DNA from: Taxillus chinensis
Lineage: Eukaryota > Streptophyta > Magnoliopsida > Santalales > Loranthaceae
DNA: 64,000 nt
NCBI GenBank assembly: GCA_023512835.1
Contig: CM042092.1
Location: forward strand, 2,071,293-2,135,292
Reading direction: 5' to 3'
In this document: piece after piece, positions 38,663 to 49,814 of the stretch
Layout: the number at the start of each line of letters is the position of its first letter
Position numbering within the stretch: position 1 is the first letter of the stretch
The notes under the pieces: generated by a model
Database searches by the model: none
What the model saw: the letters and a program-made list of their open reading frames with translations, nothing else
Told to the model about the DNA's origin: nothing
Translations under genes and position numbers: made by a program

Positions 38663-39405
38663 TGTAAGGACCCGTACCTTGAGTTAGTCAGTTTTACCTT
38701 CTGAGTGGAGTTTTTCTAGATTTTGACCCAGTAAATGGACTCCAATGAATTCACGTGCAAAAGGAGAGATGCTTAGAATGATGTCCTCTATCTACCACAG
38801 AAGTTTCAGGCCAATTGGACTTGTATGTGAGGTGCACGTGAATTGGGTCCATTTCACGTGCAAGTGTGGTTGTCTTCCACATGATGCAAGGAGGCTAGGG
38901 TAAGTTTGAGCGCATTTGGAGTGCATTTGGAGTTGCACGTGAATTGGGGAATTCACGTGCAAATTGGCGTGCGAGCATATTTTTGCATGGTTCCCTTGGT
39001 TTTGACATTCTAATGAACTTTCTCCAAAGGACCATGTTAAAATTCGAGTATTTTGGCCTATATGGGTGCGAAAGGTGCTAACTTGTGTGATCAACTCGCT
39101 CTTGGGATCAATCAAAACTACGTCGTTTTGATGTTGTGTTGTCTATATAAGGAGGAGAAGCCCCTCTGTTTTAGGTTTAGGGTTTGTTGCTCCACCACCG
39201 TCGCAGAGAGAGAGAGAGAGAGAGAGAGGGAAGGAGAGCTCCCGGTTGCCGCCTGGCGCCTTCGTGGGTGGTCGAGCCTCGTGGGTGGACGGCGTTCGGC
39301 TGGGATCGACCGTTGCCGCGTTGTTGCGTCTTACCCGAGGTAGGGGTTCTGTTCTTCCTAAACCCTCCTCCCGTCCTAGGGTTCTAGGGCGATTATGGGT
39401 TATAT

Positions 39406-39447
<42 letters not shown>

Positions 39448-40360
39448 ACCATATAGGTGTGATCTCCTATATGGATGTTGGCCTTCAATGGCGATTTTGG
39501 TGTTTCGGTGTTTGTGTGATGCATGAAAAGTGTTCGATAAAATGCCCGTATGACATGCCTGCTACATGTTTGAGAAAATGCCTGTGTGACTGGGTTTAAG
39601 CTCGTGAATTTATGTACACCAACTGTTTGGTTTCACCCCGTGAGGCTTTGCATGCTAAGTGTTTGGTGTTATGTCCGTGTGACTAAGTGTGGCTATGTGT
39701 CGTGTGTTCTTGGAACCCGGTGGCCGTGGAAGCCCGGGACGTTCTTGGAACCCGGTGGCTGTGAAGGCTCGGGACGTTCTTGGAACCCGGTGCCCGAAGC
39801 CCGGACTGTTCTTGAAACCCGGTGGTCGTGGAAGCCCCGCCCCTACCCTCTGGAAGCCCGGGAGTGTTGATGTATCGGCCCGTGTATGATTGTGTTTGAT
39901 TGTTTATGCTCGTAATTATATCTGGTAGAATAATTGTATCACGACACAACACTTGTACACAAGGCATGTAGATGTTAGGTCATGGGATGGGTTGGGAGAC
40001 ATGATCCTCCCCGGCCCCGGCCCCCCCCCCCCCCCCCAGTGGTTGTCACCCAACCATGTTGTTTTTTAAGAACTACGGGCGTTAGGTGGAACACCAAGGT
40101 GGAAGACCTTATTTACTTTACTGTCTACCCTTTATGTTATTTTTATTGGAATTGATGTAACCCCAGTGGGGATGGGATTGGAAAGGATTTCGTTGAAATA
40201 AACTGGTTTGGATTATTTTTATGAACATTACTTTCTTGAATGTGTTGTGGATGTTTAAAATGTAATATTCTTGATTTGTATCCTAACCCCTTTGCCCTCC
40301 GCGTGGGTAAAAGGGGAGTCACGTGCCGGTTTCCTCGGGTTGGAAATCCGGGGCGTGACA
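38663..40360 (+). mobile_element. Solo LTR (Gypsy-like), 1698 bp, with perfect 5-bp target duplication
   Basis: The element begins TGTAAGGACCCGTACC and ends GGGGCGTGACA, the TG...CA boundaries of an LTR. The 5-mer CTTTA occurs directly before (38658-38662) and directly after (40361-40365). There is no second LTR, primer-binding site or polyprotein, so this is the scar of LTR-LTR recombination. A probable promoter is inside (CTATATAAG near 39143). It also holds (GA)n at 39205-39228, (TA)n at about 39405-39444, a 35-bp tandem repeat at 39706-39838 and a poly-C at 40021-40037. The ends suggest Ty3/Gypsy; the lineage is not determined. Confidence 0.88.
39706..39838 (+). repeat. GC-rich tandem repeat of about 35 bp inside the solo LTR
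   Basis: Four imperfect units, each starting GTTCTTG(G/A)AACCCGGTG and ending near GGAAGCCCGGGAC. The third is shortened by a few bases. Confidence 0.85.
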
Positions 40361-40365
40361 CTTTA

Positions 40366-40910
40366 AGCTCAAAAAAAGAACAAAAAAAGAAATAAAAGGT
40401 AAACATAAAAACAATAACAACAAAAAAAGAAAAAAAATCAAAAATCAAAAACTCAAAACAAATAAAAAAATTTTTGTTTAGGTAAATATGTATATATGAA
40501 GAAAAAACAAAAGTTAAAAATATCTCTTAGAGGCAAATGGGTAAAGTTTTTAGGCTAAATGAGATTACTAAACCTTCTTTATTGTAATCATACTCTTAAA
40601 CACAATTCTATTAGCATAAACCATATTTTTTTTGTTATTTTTTAATAGGTGGTTGTCTAACTAGACCTATTTGATTAATAATCACTCCAAGTTTTTTTTT
40701 AATTACCATTTTTATCCCCTTTATGTTTAAACACTTTAGTTTTTGGCCTAGTTTGGTAATATTGTCCTTTTAAAATAAGCTGCTTTTAGCTATATTGGGA
40801 AAAAATACTACAAAAATATAATTTTGAAAGTTTTGTAGATTTTAAAAGTAGATAATAGGTATTTCGTAAATTAAAAATAAAACTACGGAGAGTGAAAAGA
40901 GGTAGCATAC
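40366..40910. other. AT-rich spacer
   Basis: A-rich tract at 40368-40465 and AT-rich DNA after it, with no coding or RNA feature. The A-rich part may be the tail of the repeat that the solo LTR split. Confidence 0.4.
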
Positions 40911-41013
40911 CAGATTTAACGCGGTCGAGGACATAATTAGTGCTAAGACGGTCGAGATCGGCATTAGAGATGCAAGTGAAAGTATCAGTTGGAGCGTCAA
41001 CGGGAAGGCCCGA
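40911..41013 (-). pseudogene. Orphan exon-like fragment of unknown protein
   Basis: On the minus strand a GC-richer open stretch reads SGLPVDAPTDTFTCIS then NADLDRLSTNYVLDRVKS, ending at a good splice donor (G, then GTATGC at 40910-40905). It stands out sharply from the AT-rich DNA downstream. Its upstream side is cut by the small LTR at 41014-41416. Beyond that LTR, 41417-41495 is again GC-rich and open on the minus strand (MPMEASSLLEHYCRDCRHLF). I do not recognise the protein. It could be a broken gene or a fragment captured by a transposon. Confidence 0.4.
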
Positions 41014-41416
41014 TATCACGGGGTCAGGTTTCATGCAGCTCTCAACCCATTGCGGCACTTAGCTTCTCTATCCATGGTCCGCTAAGTTTAGCCTTTGAAG
41101 GTTGAAGCACACGTAGACTGGTTTCGCCCTGCCACTGGGCTCATCAGGAGAACGGCTCCAGTTCCCGACCAGTTTGTGTAAGGATGGCCAAATCCCTTCT
41201 TCAACATCAAGTCTTCGACTAGCGGCGTGCTCCCCACATTCAACCGGGTCAGCACGTCTGAACTCCAAAGGGGTTCCATCCGTTCTCCTCCACGAACTGC
41301 CTGGAACCTTCTGCTGCACACCATTTACGCTTCAACCAACCCTTTTCCTTTAAGTAGCACGAATACATTCCCTGAATCGTGCCACTAAGAAACGTCCTGA
41401 ATCCTCGGGTCATGAC
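41014..41416 (-). mobile_element. Solo copy of the small LTR also seen at 61971 and 62564
   Basis: Plus-strand sequence shares long blocks with both LTRs at 61971-62945: CACGGGGTCAGG, GGGCTCATCAGGAGAACGGCT, TTTGTGTAAGGATGGCCAAAT, CGCATT/CACATTCAACCGGGTC, AAGTAGCACG and a final CATGACA. On the minus strand it starts TGTCATGACCC and ends CCTGACCCCGTGATA (final CA now TA). No partner LTR, primer site or matching target duplication is visible. Confidence 0.65.
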
Positions 41417-41843
41417 ACCAATAACAAGACGAAGCTAAAGAGATGACGACAGTCACGGCAGTAGTGTTCCAGCAGAGATGATGCCTCCATGGGCATCCGC
41501 CGGCCAAACCCCATCCCCCCCCCCCCCCCCCCCATAAATCCACTTGTTTATGCAAGGATGAAGATGCAAGGATAGTATTGATATTTTCAATTTTTTTCGA
41601 ACTACTTCTTGATAAAGCAGCTTTTAGAAGCACTCTTCAAACTGCTTCTATTTTTTAGAGGACAAAAAAAGCAAAAACTTTTTTATAAATACCTTTTTTA
41701 AGGTTACCAAAAAAGATAAACTTGAATATTGATTATCTATTAAGGTTTGGTTTGCTCACACTTATTTCATTATACTCTTTATGTGACTTAGCAAGAGGTA
41801 GGAGATTATTGGACTAAAGCTCGAGGACTTGACCGAGAGGTAG

Positions 41844-43328
41844 TGTAATAACCTATACTTAAGGTTTTGAGAGTTAGCCATATGACGGAATGAATATGTG
41901 GGAAAACTAATATCAGTATGTCGATGTATGTGTCAAATAGGGAACTTTAATTGTGAGTGAACCCAATTTGAAGCTGAAGCCCTAAAAGGCTAAGTTTGGG
42001 GTTTTGTGGTGTGATCAGGTGACATTGTATATGAGTCATCATTTGAGGATGAAAATATCTAAATGATAATATACTCATCAAACGTAGTATTTGGATAATA
42101 ATTAGATCTAATTTGGAGTTGAAGCTTCGAAAAGGTATTTTTGATATTTAAGGAATTAATTATATAAAGAATAAAATGGAAGGGAGGAACCCTAATCCCA
42201 AAAGTCATTCATGTTCTTGCTTGCTTAGAGAGAGAAAGAAAGGAGAAGAGAGAAAGAAAAGGGGAAAGTAAAGAATTAACGATTTGGGCTCAAATCAACC
42301 ACAAATCAAGGTAAAGATTTGAACTCTAGACCTTTCTTAACCTATTTTTTGTTATTTTGCTGTGATTAAACTCCTTATTTTCCTTGAATCCTTTATTCAC
42401 GATGCATATTGGTGGAATAACCCATATGACCTATATCCATGTTGGTTATGAATTTATGCATTTTTAATGTGTTTTGGGTAATTATATTGCATCTAAAGTA
42501 AGTTGTGAGCTATTTAAAGTTCGATTTTGATGATTTTGGGGCATGGGATGTCAAATTTCTAGGTATTTGGGGATGAGTTTAGGTTTCAATGGGGGTCATC
42601 CGTAGTCAGTTTTTGGTCTGTCTCGGCCAACGGTGGTGTTCTTAGCCAGTTGAGGAACTTGGACATGACCGGTTTTTGGTCAGTCATGACCGACAGAGTG
42701 TGAAATGTCTCCCCTAATGAAATCGGTTGTGGCCGATTTTAGTTCGGTCGCGGCCAACTAAAAGCATATAGTACCAGAGTGTCATACCAAACACGAAAAA
42801 AGAAAGCACATATTCAATGGTGATATCCACTTTATCAGCACCGTATCAAACATGCCATTATATTTATGGACTTTAATGTAACTTCACATATGTATTTAAT
42901 GAAATGTATTTCGGGATAGTAGTATAATATATTGAGATTTATTATTGTGTATTATGAAACTTATTATGCTTATCCATGTTGATTTTAGTTAGTTTGAACT
43001 ATCATATGTATAAATATACCATTGTTGTGTGTGTATACTAGTTTTATGATAAAATCAAGTATATTGTTTTTTATCAGGTCTTTCTCACCAACCCTTTAAT
43101 CTTTTGGTATGGGTGTGAGAAATTATTAATCTAGTTCAAATTTTAGAGGATGAAAAGCTTTAAATTATAATACCACTGGGTGCAAAATAGAATTTGTTGA
43201 ATAATTGAATGATTTTGGTGGTTTGGTAGTAAATGTCTAATTGAGTTTAATTTATGTTTTTGTCCTCATTTTAAAATTTTATTAATATAAAAAATTTTTG
43301 GTTGCGTTTTCCAAGGGTGTGCATTACA
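41844..43328 (+). mobile_element. Candidate LTR (Gypsy-like), 1485 bp, boundaries tentative
   Basis: The ends TGTAATAACC and GTGCATTACA form a short inverted terminal pair of LTR type. The interior has a likely leader with (GA)-rich DNA near 42227-42265 and no ORF. The flanking 5-mers do not match, so the boundaries or the identity may be wrong. Confidence 0.4.
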
Positions 43329-43696
43329 TAAACCTTTTGCCATGTTAAGAATCTACAACTCTTAGAAGTCCTTCCAACTAAATTAGTAAAAAAAAAAAAT
43401 TATCCGATAAAGTTGAAATTATAGTAAAGGAAGGTTTGAAACTCGAGTTCACATGTTGTAATATTAATAAAAATAAAAATAAAATCTTCCGCTCCCACCT
43501 TTGAGAAAAGGTACCCTCTAATGCCTGCTTCATCCATCAACGCTCCAATTATCAAATACAAACATCAATTGATAGAGAGGAGAAGAAATCAAACAAATCA
43601 ATCCTTCTCTTCCTCTTCAATTTGATTCCATGATCATTGCAACTGGAATTGGGAGATTGAAAATTCAAAACCCTAGAACCATCCTAGCTATGATTC
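43329..43696. other. Intergenic spacer before paired MITEs
   Basis: AT-rich, no supported feature. Confidence 0.4.
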
Positions 43697-43699
43697 TAA

Positions 43700-43979
43700 G
43701 AGCATCTCCAATAAGCTAACAATATCCTTAGCTATAGTTAAATATAGATGAAAAGTTATTCCAATAGATTAACTATATCATCAGTAATAGCAATAAATTT
43801 AAGTAAATTTACCTAAATTTATATCTATTGCTAAAATGACACATCACCCAAATATTTATCCAAACCTAAAATACTCATGCTTTCACGTGTATCCTCTACT
43901 CTTATCCCTCCCCCTCTGTCGCCGCCCTCTCCCTCTCTCACCCTGCCGACGCCTGCCCTCCCATGTCGACGCCCATACG

Positions 43980-44024
<45 letters not shown>

Positions 44025-44117
44025 AATATTAAATGGAAAACAAAAATATAAATTATATTATATCATTAGTTAAAATGATATTATAGCAAATTAAATATAC
44101 TACCACTAAAGATACTC
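43700..44117. mobile_element. Tourist-like (PIF/Harbinger) MITE, 418 bp
   Basis: It starts GAGCATCTCCAATA and ends CACTAAAGATACTC (inverse GAGTATCTTTAGTG). It is flanked by the 3-bp target duplication TAA at 43697-43699 and 44118-44120. A (GA)n microsatellite at 43983-44020 sits inside. No transposase. Confidence 0.85.
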
Positions 44118-44198
44118 TAATCCCTACAAAACAAAATGAATTCGAAGGCCTAAGGACATTGCAGCCAAGAATAATTTGTTCCTCAAGTTGGAGTATAA

Positions 44199-44613
44199 GG
44201 GCACTAACAACAGTTACCCCATTAATTTTCCTAAATTTACAGTTTTAAACTACTTTTTGCTTCCCTGTACAAATATACATCACAGCAGATTCTCTAAATC
44301 AAACTCTATATTATTAAAATAATATTTTATATCACTTATTTTATTTAATAATAATTTTTTTATAATTTAATATGAAATAAAAGTTAATGTTATGGGAAAC
44401 GTAAAAGATAGATATGAGAGAAAATTTTAAAACATAATTTAATAATTATAAGAAATGAATAGTATTTTCCAATATATTGAGAAACACTGTACAAACCCTA
44501 TAGAGAAAGTTAAATATAAGACATCTGCTGTAGGAATAATTTTATGACTTTTTAACTTTTTTTCCCTAAATTTAAAGAAACAGACTTATATAAAAAATCT
44601 GCTACTAGTACTC
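44199..44613. mobile_element. Tourist-like MITE, 415 bp, related to the copy at 9293
   Basis: It starts GGGCACTAACAACAG and ends CTGCTACTAGTACTC (inverse GAGTACTAGTAGCAG), flanked by TAA at 44196-44198 and 44614-44616. The interior is AT-rich and aligns over its length with the SYD intron copy at 9293-9703. It lies only 78 bp past the target duplication of the previous MITE. Confidence 0.85.
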
Positions 44614-44616
44614 TAA

Positions 44617-45459
44617 GATTTCTAGAAGTCATCCCAGCTATGATTCTCATCTTCCAACTCAATTAAAAATATTCAATTAAAAATATTTAATTAATCAAAT
44701 ATTTTTATTAGTAATAAACCATTTTTCAATTTAATTTTTGAACAAGTCTACAACTCACGTGTACGTAAGCAGTTCATGTAAAAGTCCAGTTCAGCCACAA
44801 TTGTTTTTCCCCTGAGTCGGTCAGCCCTGTTCAGCCTCAAAATCAAATTATAGCTTGTCAGACATATATAAAAGGTCTGAATAGATGGGTGTGACAGCAA
44901 AATATCAAATTATTCAAAGCTGTGAATCCGGGCGCTCTTTTCAAATCAGTATTATTATCAACTTAACCACCTAATAAAATTTTTCAGGGCACGAGCATTG
45001 CACATTCTGATTGCAGCTCTCCTGACAAGCTTATGGAATAAAACAATTGAAATATGATCAAGTGCATATTTCAACTGTAATAAACTCAATCACCTATTAA
45101 TTAGAAGCTCTCCAGACAAACTTTTGAAGGAAAAATACAGAAGGCAACTGGAAATTTAAACTCTTGACGGACATATCAATAATGAATCCTTAGTTCCAGG
45201 GTAACAAAACGCAGCATAGCATGATGATGACCTCGATAAACCTGAAGATTTGGAAAAATTGACAGCCTCACATCAAATTTGGGTCAACTAATATATAGGA
45301 AGCTTTCTTACATGATCTCCATTTCTGTAAGTCTCTTCCAAAAGCTTCTCATTCCTTTGAAAATGCAGATACCATGCATGCCCTTCGAAACCAGACCCCA
45401 TTTGAAAATCTCCACTGAAGCTGGAAAACACAAGTTGATCTGCTACCATAAATAAAGCT
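44617..45459. other. Spacer and likely 3' UTR of the U1-C gene
   Basis: AT-rich DNA. The part nearest 45459 should be the U1-C 3' UTR. No other feature was seen. Confidence 0.5.
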
Positions 45460-47531
45460 TTAATCACCAACTTCAGATGCTTGCGCATAACCAAAACTAT
45501 CTATAGAAGATGTGGCTAGAGGAGCAGTGCTTCCAGGAGCAGTCGGATTAGCCTGGTAAATTGTCTGAGGGGTAGCATTAGAACCGGGAACAGGCACCCC
45601 CCCAGTAGCGGCTGTAGGGAAATTAATTGTAGGAGGTCTTGGCAGACCAGTTGAATGCGTTGACATAGGTGCACCAGGCAGCCCAACATATGGTGCCATC
45701 ATTGGAGCTGTCCCATAGCCTGCAAGATGCCAAAAGAAAAAAAAGGTGGTCTCATGAACGAGAAAATGAAAGAAAATCACAAAGACTGTTACAGGTTCAA
45801 TTCCGAAGTACACTACCAAGGGCATTCTACGGAAGAAAGAAAGAATGACAACAGAAAATGGAAGAAATCAACAGCCATGACCAAACTATGAATTGAACAC
45901 TGGATCAAGGTGCTTCAAGCTATCACATGAACGTGGACTTAAATATTAAAGTCAAAAAAGATTAATTACCTGGAGCAACAGGAACAGGCCTAGGTAAAAC
46001 TGGAGGCCTGTATGCTGTCATCTGTGGTGGAGCACCTGGAACTGGCAACAAAGCTGTTGGTAGAGAAGGATACTGTGGACGAACAAGATAAGCTCCAAGG
46101 TGCTCTTTGACCTTCTGGTCAATCAAACTTTGTGTTTGTTGCTCTTCAAACTGTTGATAGTAGTTCCGTACATTCGCCTAAGGTATTATATAGAATTAGC
46201 ACACCGACAATTAACAAAGTATTTGAGCTTTATGAAAACTTGAAACAGATCCCATTCTATTATAAATTATTTTCTTTTTCTTGGGAGAGGTTGAGATTTA
46301 AAAAAAAAAAAAGAATTACCTTGTGTTTGTAACCTGCATTGTGTTGCTTTCTAACTGAAGGCTGCAAGGATAGGTAAATAAACAAATTAAAAGACGCTAT
46401 GAAGATCACTCCTGCATTGATCACTTCTTTAAAATTGTATAGAGCACTTGCAATTTAAACAGGCAAAATATGGACATGCAAATCACATCATGCCAAAAAA
46501 CATGGGAAAGAAGTTCCTTCAGACTGGGAGGGAATAACCCAAGTTAGGTCACCTATGATGACTAAAGGAATTGATCACCAGTTGGGAACAGAAAAGGCAC
46601 AAATTTTAGTTCTAATAAATTTTTTGTTATTGGTCACTTCTGTTATTGTTTTAGAGTCAATTCGGGCTGACTAAGTTTGAATGATAAATTTAATGACAAT
46701 TATGTATGATGGTGGGGTAGAGGCATGGTGCAGAGGGAAAGTAACATATTAGGGTGTTAGTTCATGAGGTATTAGATTCCATTCAACGAATTCCTTTCTT
46801 TGGAAAAGATCCTTTGAATATGCACACAAACAAGATGTTAAGCTGGAAGATTACCTACCTATCTAAAACTGGATGGTGGTATTTTAAGATCGGGGCCCAA
46901 AAGATTACAAAAAAAAGCCAGAATTGCTCTAGTTTAGAAAACGATCATGGTGAATGTGATGGAATGATTTAACATGCAACTGAAATAAAAATGGGAAGCG
47001 AAAGAAAGCTAATGACTCACTGAATCATGTGTCAGGTAAGTGTCACAGTAGTCGCAATAGTACCTGGTATCACAATTCACAAAAACATGTTATATTACAT
47101 CATGAATTTACATCATGCCTATGAAGAATGCCAGGTGCAAAAAAACAACACTATAGTACATATATATTACAGTGTTTTCTGTGCGCCACCCACTGAGCGC
47201 ACTTGGCTGTGCACCACCACCCAATGAGCTCAAATCAGACAATTCGAAACGCATGAACTTGAAAAACACGAAAATTCTAAAGGACTAGAAAATTTCATGA
47301 AGTTTGGAGATACGGTCTTAAATTTGCATGGACGAATTTTCGCGAATAAAACTGGTTTTGTTTGACCGTGTAAATTGAAAATCCTAGCCTAGGTACTTTC
47401 AAGCATCATAAAATAAAATTTACAAGCAATCTGTCATTTTACTTTATTTTTCACGGTCTTTAAATCCGTGCTTAATTTGGAGCTCATTAAATTGTTGGGC
47501 AGTGCACACCGTAGACCTGAGAGACGTACAA

Positions 47532-47571
<40 letters not shown>

Positions 47572-47590
47572 CTTTAACATACCGAGGCAT
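45460..47590 (-). CDS. U1C: U1 small nuclear ribonucleoprotein C
   Basis: A nuclear spliceosome protein that helps U1 snRNP bind the 5' splice site. Minus-strand exons 47583-47590 (8 coding bases, ATGCCTCG), 47021-47063, 46320-46361, 45970-46177 and 45460-45719 join to 186 aa. Residues 4-31 are the U1-C type C2H2 zinc finger: C6-x2-C9, H24 and H30, with YYCDYCDTYLTHDS and PSVRKQHNAGYKHK on separate exons. Then come NVRNYYQQFEEQQTQSLIDQ and a Pro/Gly/Ala-rich tail, as in the family. The start is fixed by the conserved MPR at the N-terminus, whose third codon is split by the first intron. The gene is head to head with the HIPP gene; 47591-48146 holds both 5' ends. Confidence 0.96.
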
Positions 47591-47776
47591 ATTTGATTAC
47601 ATCTGAGAGCCCAGCACCACAAGAGATCGATACACGAATGAAGCAACTTATCAAAACACGAGATCACAACCCAGAGGAGTTGTACCCAACTAAACCCTAG
47701 TTCGCAACGAATGCAAGAACAAAGCTAATTAACACAAAACCCAAAAAAATCTTCAAGACCTCATGAATATACAACC

Positions 47777-47843
<67 letters not shown>

Positions 47844-47954
47844 CTTCAACGATGCCCTCTGCGGCGATGCGAAGCGAATCGGTGTCTGAGACGGTCCGAG
47901 AGCGGCACGAGTCAGCGCTCATAGAAGTAGTTCCAAAAACAACTATTTAAAAAA

Positions 47955-47991
<37 letters not shown>

Positions 47992-48146
47992 ACACACATA
48001 ACAACAAGTCGGGCCACAGTAACCGCCGTAAGTAACTGATATTATTACCAAAATGCCATTGCCTCACTCGCCTCTCTCTCTCTCTTTTTTCCCTCCTTGT
48101 TCAAACGATTTCTCCTACTTTATCGGAGTCGTTAACAGCCGATCGA
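47591..48146. promoter_or_regulatory. Shared divergent promoter region with microsatellites
   Basis: This 556-bp interval separates the U1-C start (minus) from the HIPP start (plus). It contains a roughly 60-bp (GA)n run at 47780-47841, which on the U1-C sense strand is a (CT)n tract of the 5' UTR or core promoter, and (TA)n at 47956-47989. The stretch 48060-48110 is CT-rich leader of the HIPP gene. A (TG)n(AG)n tract at 47532-47570 lies in the first U1-C intron. CT-rich leaders are common at plant promoters; bidirectional control is inferred only from spacing. Confidence 0.55.
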
Positions 48147-48798
48147 ATGGGAAACAACAAGACGAAGACAGACGGCAAAGACAGAGTGGGTGTTCGGATT
48201 TTCATTGCTTTCAAATTTTGATTTTTTTTGTTTCGAAGTTGTTCAACCTCTGAATTCCCATATCCCAATTCATTCACTCATCACACAGGCGGTGGTGGTG
48301 GTGGAGTTTCGAGTCTCCATGCATTGCAATGCCTGCGAGAGGACCGTCGCCAAAGCCATTTCCGGAATCAAAGGTTCGTTCGCTCGTTCTTTGGGCGTGT
48401 TCTCCTTCTCGATTGGGTTCGATTTCGACCCTTCCCTCTTCGTCTCTCCTCCTGAATCTTGATTGAGAGAGGGTTGCGCAGGGGTGGAGGAGTTCATGAC
48501 GGACATGAGGAGGCACAGGGTTCGAGTGACGGGGGAGATCGATCCGGAGAAGTTGTTGAAGAAGTTGAGGAAGAAGACGGGGAAGAGAGTCGAGATCGTC
48601 GAGAGCGCAGACGAAGACAAGGAGGCGACCACGACCAAAGCGGAGTCGGATTCGGCATTGCTGCTGCGTGGAGGGGATCGTCAATCCGGGCTTGGGGACG
48701 AAGATTCAGTGCTGCTGTTCGATGGATGGACTTGGACCGAGTACGGCATTCTCACCCTCTTCAGCGATGAAAATCCAAACGCGTGTTCGGTAATGTAG
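48147..48798 (+). CDS. Heavy-metal-associated isoprenylated plant protein (HIPP-like)
   Basis: Exons 48147-48185, 48289-48373 and 48482-48798 join to 146 aa. Residues 14-80 form an HMA domain: a VEFRVSMHCNACERTV strand-loop with the metal-binding M-x-C-x2-C (M24, C26, C29), then KAISGIKGVEEF and VTGEIDPEKLLKKLRKKTGK. The C-terminus is CSVM, a CaaX box for farnesylation, which places it in the plant HIPP group that binds metals and is tethered to membranes or partners. The middle part is acidic and of low complexity. The first exon codes a short Lys-rich head (MGNNKTKTDGKDR); its donor is inferred from frame and is the least certain boundary. Confidence 0.9.
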
Positions 48799-49814
48799 AG
48801 ATTGATTGATTTAGAGACACAGACTGTTAGAGTAGGCATTAACCGCATGGACATTTGATACAAAAGTCTATAAATAATCCACAAAATTTCCTTTTGATCC
48901 CACTGAAATTTTGTCTTACTATTCTAGCAACAATAATAATAATAATCATCATCATCATCATTATTATTATTATTATTACAAGTTTTCAAATATGTGTAAA
49001 TAATAATAGAGTAATACTAAATTTCACGGAAATCACATACTGGTAAATAACTGTAATATTGTTTCATAATCTCAAATCATGAAAAAAATGAAGCATACTA
49101 ATAATAATAATAATAAGTTTGTGTCGTGTACTCACAAGGTGCTCTCTGTTCCTGTGGTAAATATACCAAAACTTAACGCTTATGTCTGTATTTTATTGGT
49201 TGTTTTTTCCAATCACGTGTGAGTGCAGATTGCGTTTAATAACGTTATTCACCATCAATTGAATAATCCATAAGTGACCTTAATTCAGAGTTATTATGAT
49301 TGTACGGCTGGCCAAAATTGTCATATTCTAATATCAAATTACTAAAATGAAAATGCTGTTCTAAGAACCAAAATACTGACATATCACTTGAACTGTAAAT
49401 GATATTTTAATTTTTTTTCTTGCCAATCGTTTGAAAATTTGTATCTGATTTGTAATCCGACTAATTTATCCAATCAAAAAAAATTTATTACTTTCAATAC
49501 CCTCAAAAACATTTTTTTTTTAAATTTTATTTTACATGAATTAATTTTTCATTACTTTATTTTTTCCTTTTCCTTTTTTGGAATACTTGATGCTACTTAC
49601 TCTGTTTACATGATCTTTGGCTTCGCTGCGATCGAAGCAAGCGGATAATTACATTTATCACAACCAACCAGGAAAGACAAAGCACATAAGCTTATATTTG
49701 TATATTGAAAAAGGGAAGGAATGAGAAACATGCCATAATGTTTCCGTGACTGTCATGACATGATCGTTTAGTGTCTCACCCGTCTATCCGAGTAATGTCA
49801 GAGAACTCAATGTC
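48799..49814. other. Spacer between convergent genes
   Basis: Contains (AAT/ATC)n runs near 48930-48980 and 49099-49117, and the 3' UTRs of the HIPP gene (plus) and the DXS gene (minus). At 49741-49860 a short motif family (GTCATGACATGATC and GTCTCACCCGTCTATCCGAGTA) occurs twice; the second copy overlaps the end of the DXS coding sequence. Confidence 0.55.

Noticed and set aside
39586..39967. ORFs over the 35-bp GC-rich repeat
   Set aside because: The frames are produced by the tandem repeat inside a solo LTR.
41068..41324. Minus-strand ORFs reading VLTRLNVGST-type peptides (also at 62005-62220)
   Set aside because: They recur only because the LTR sequence recurs; stops and frames differ among copies.
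48270..48684. Minus-strand ORFs opposite the HIPP gene
   Set aside because: They are antisense to the HMA-domain exons, which carry the real motif and CaaX box.
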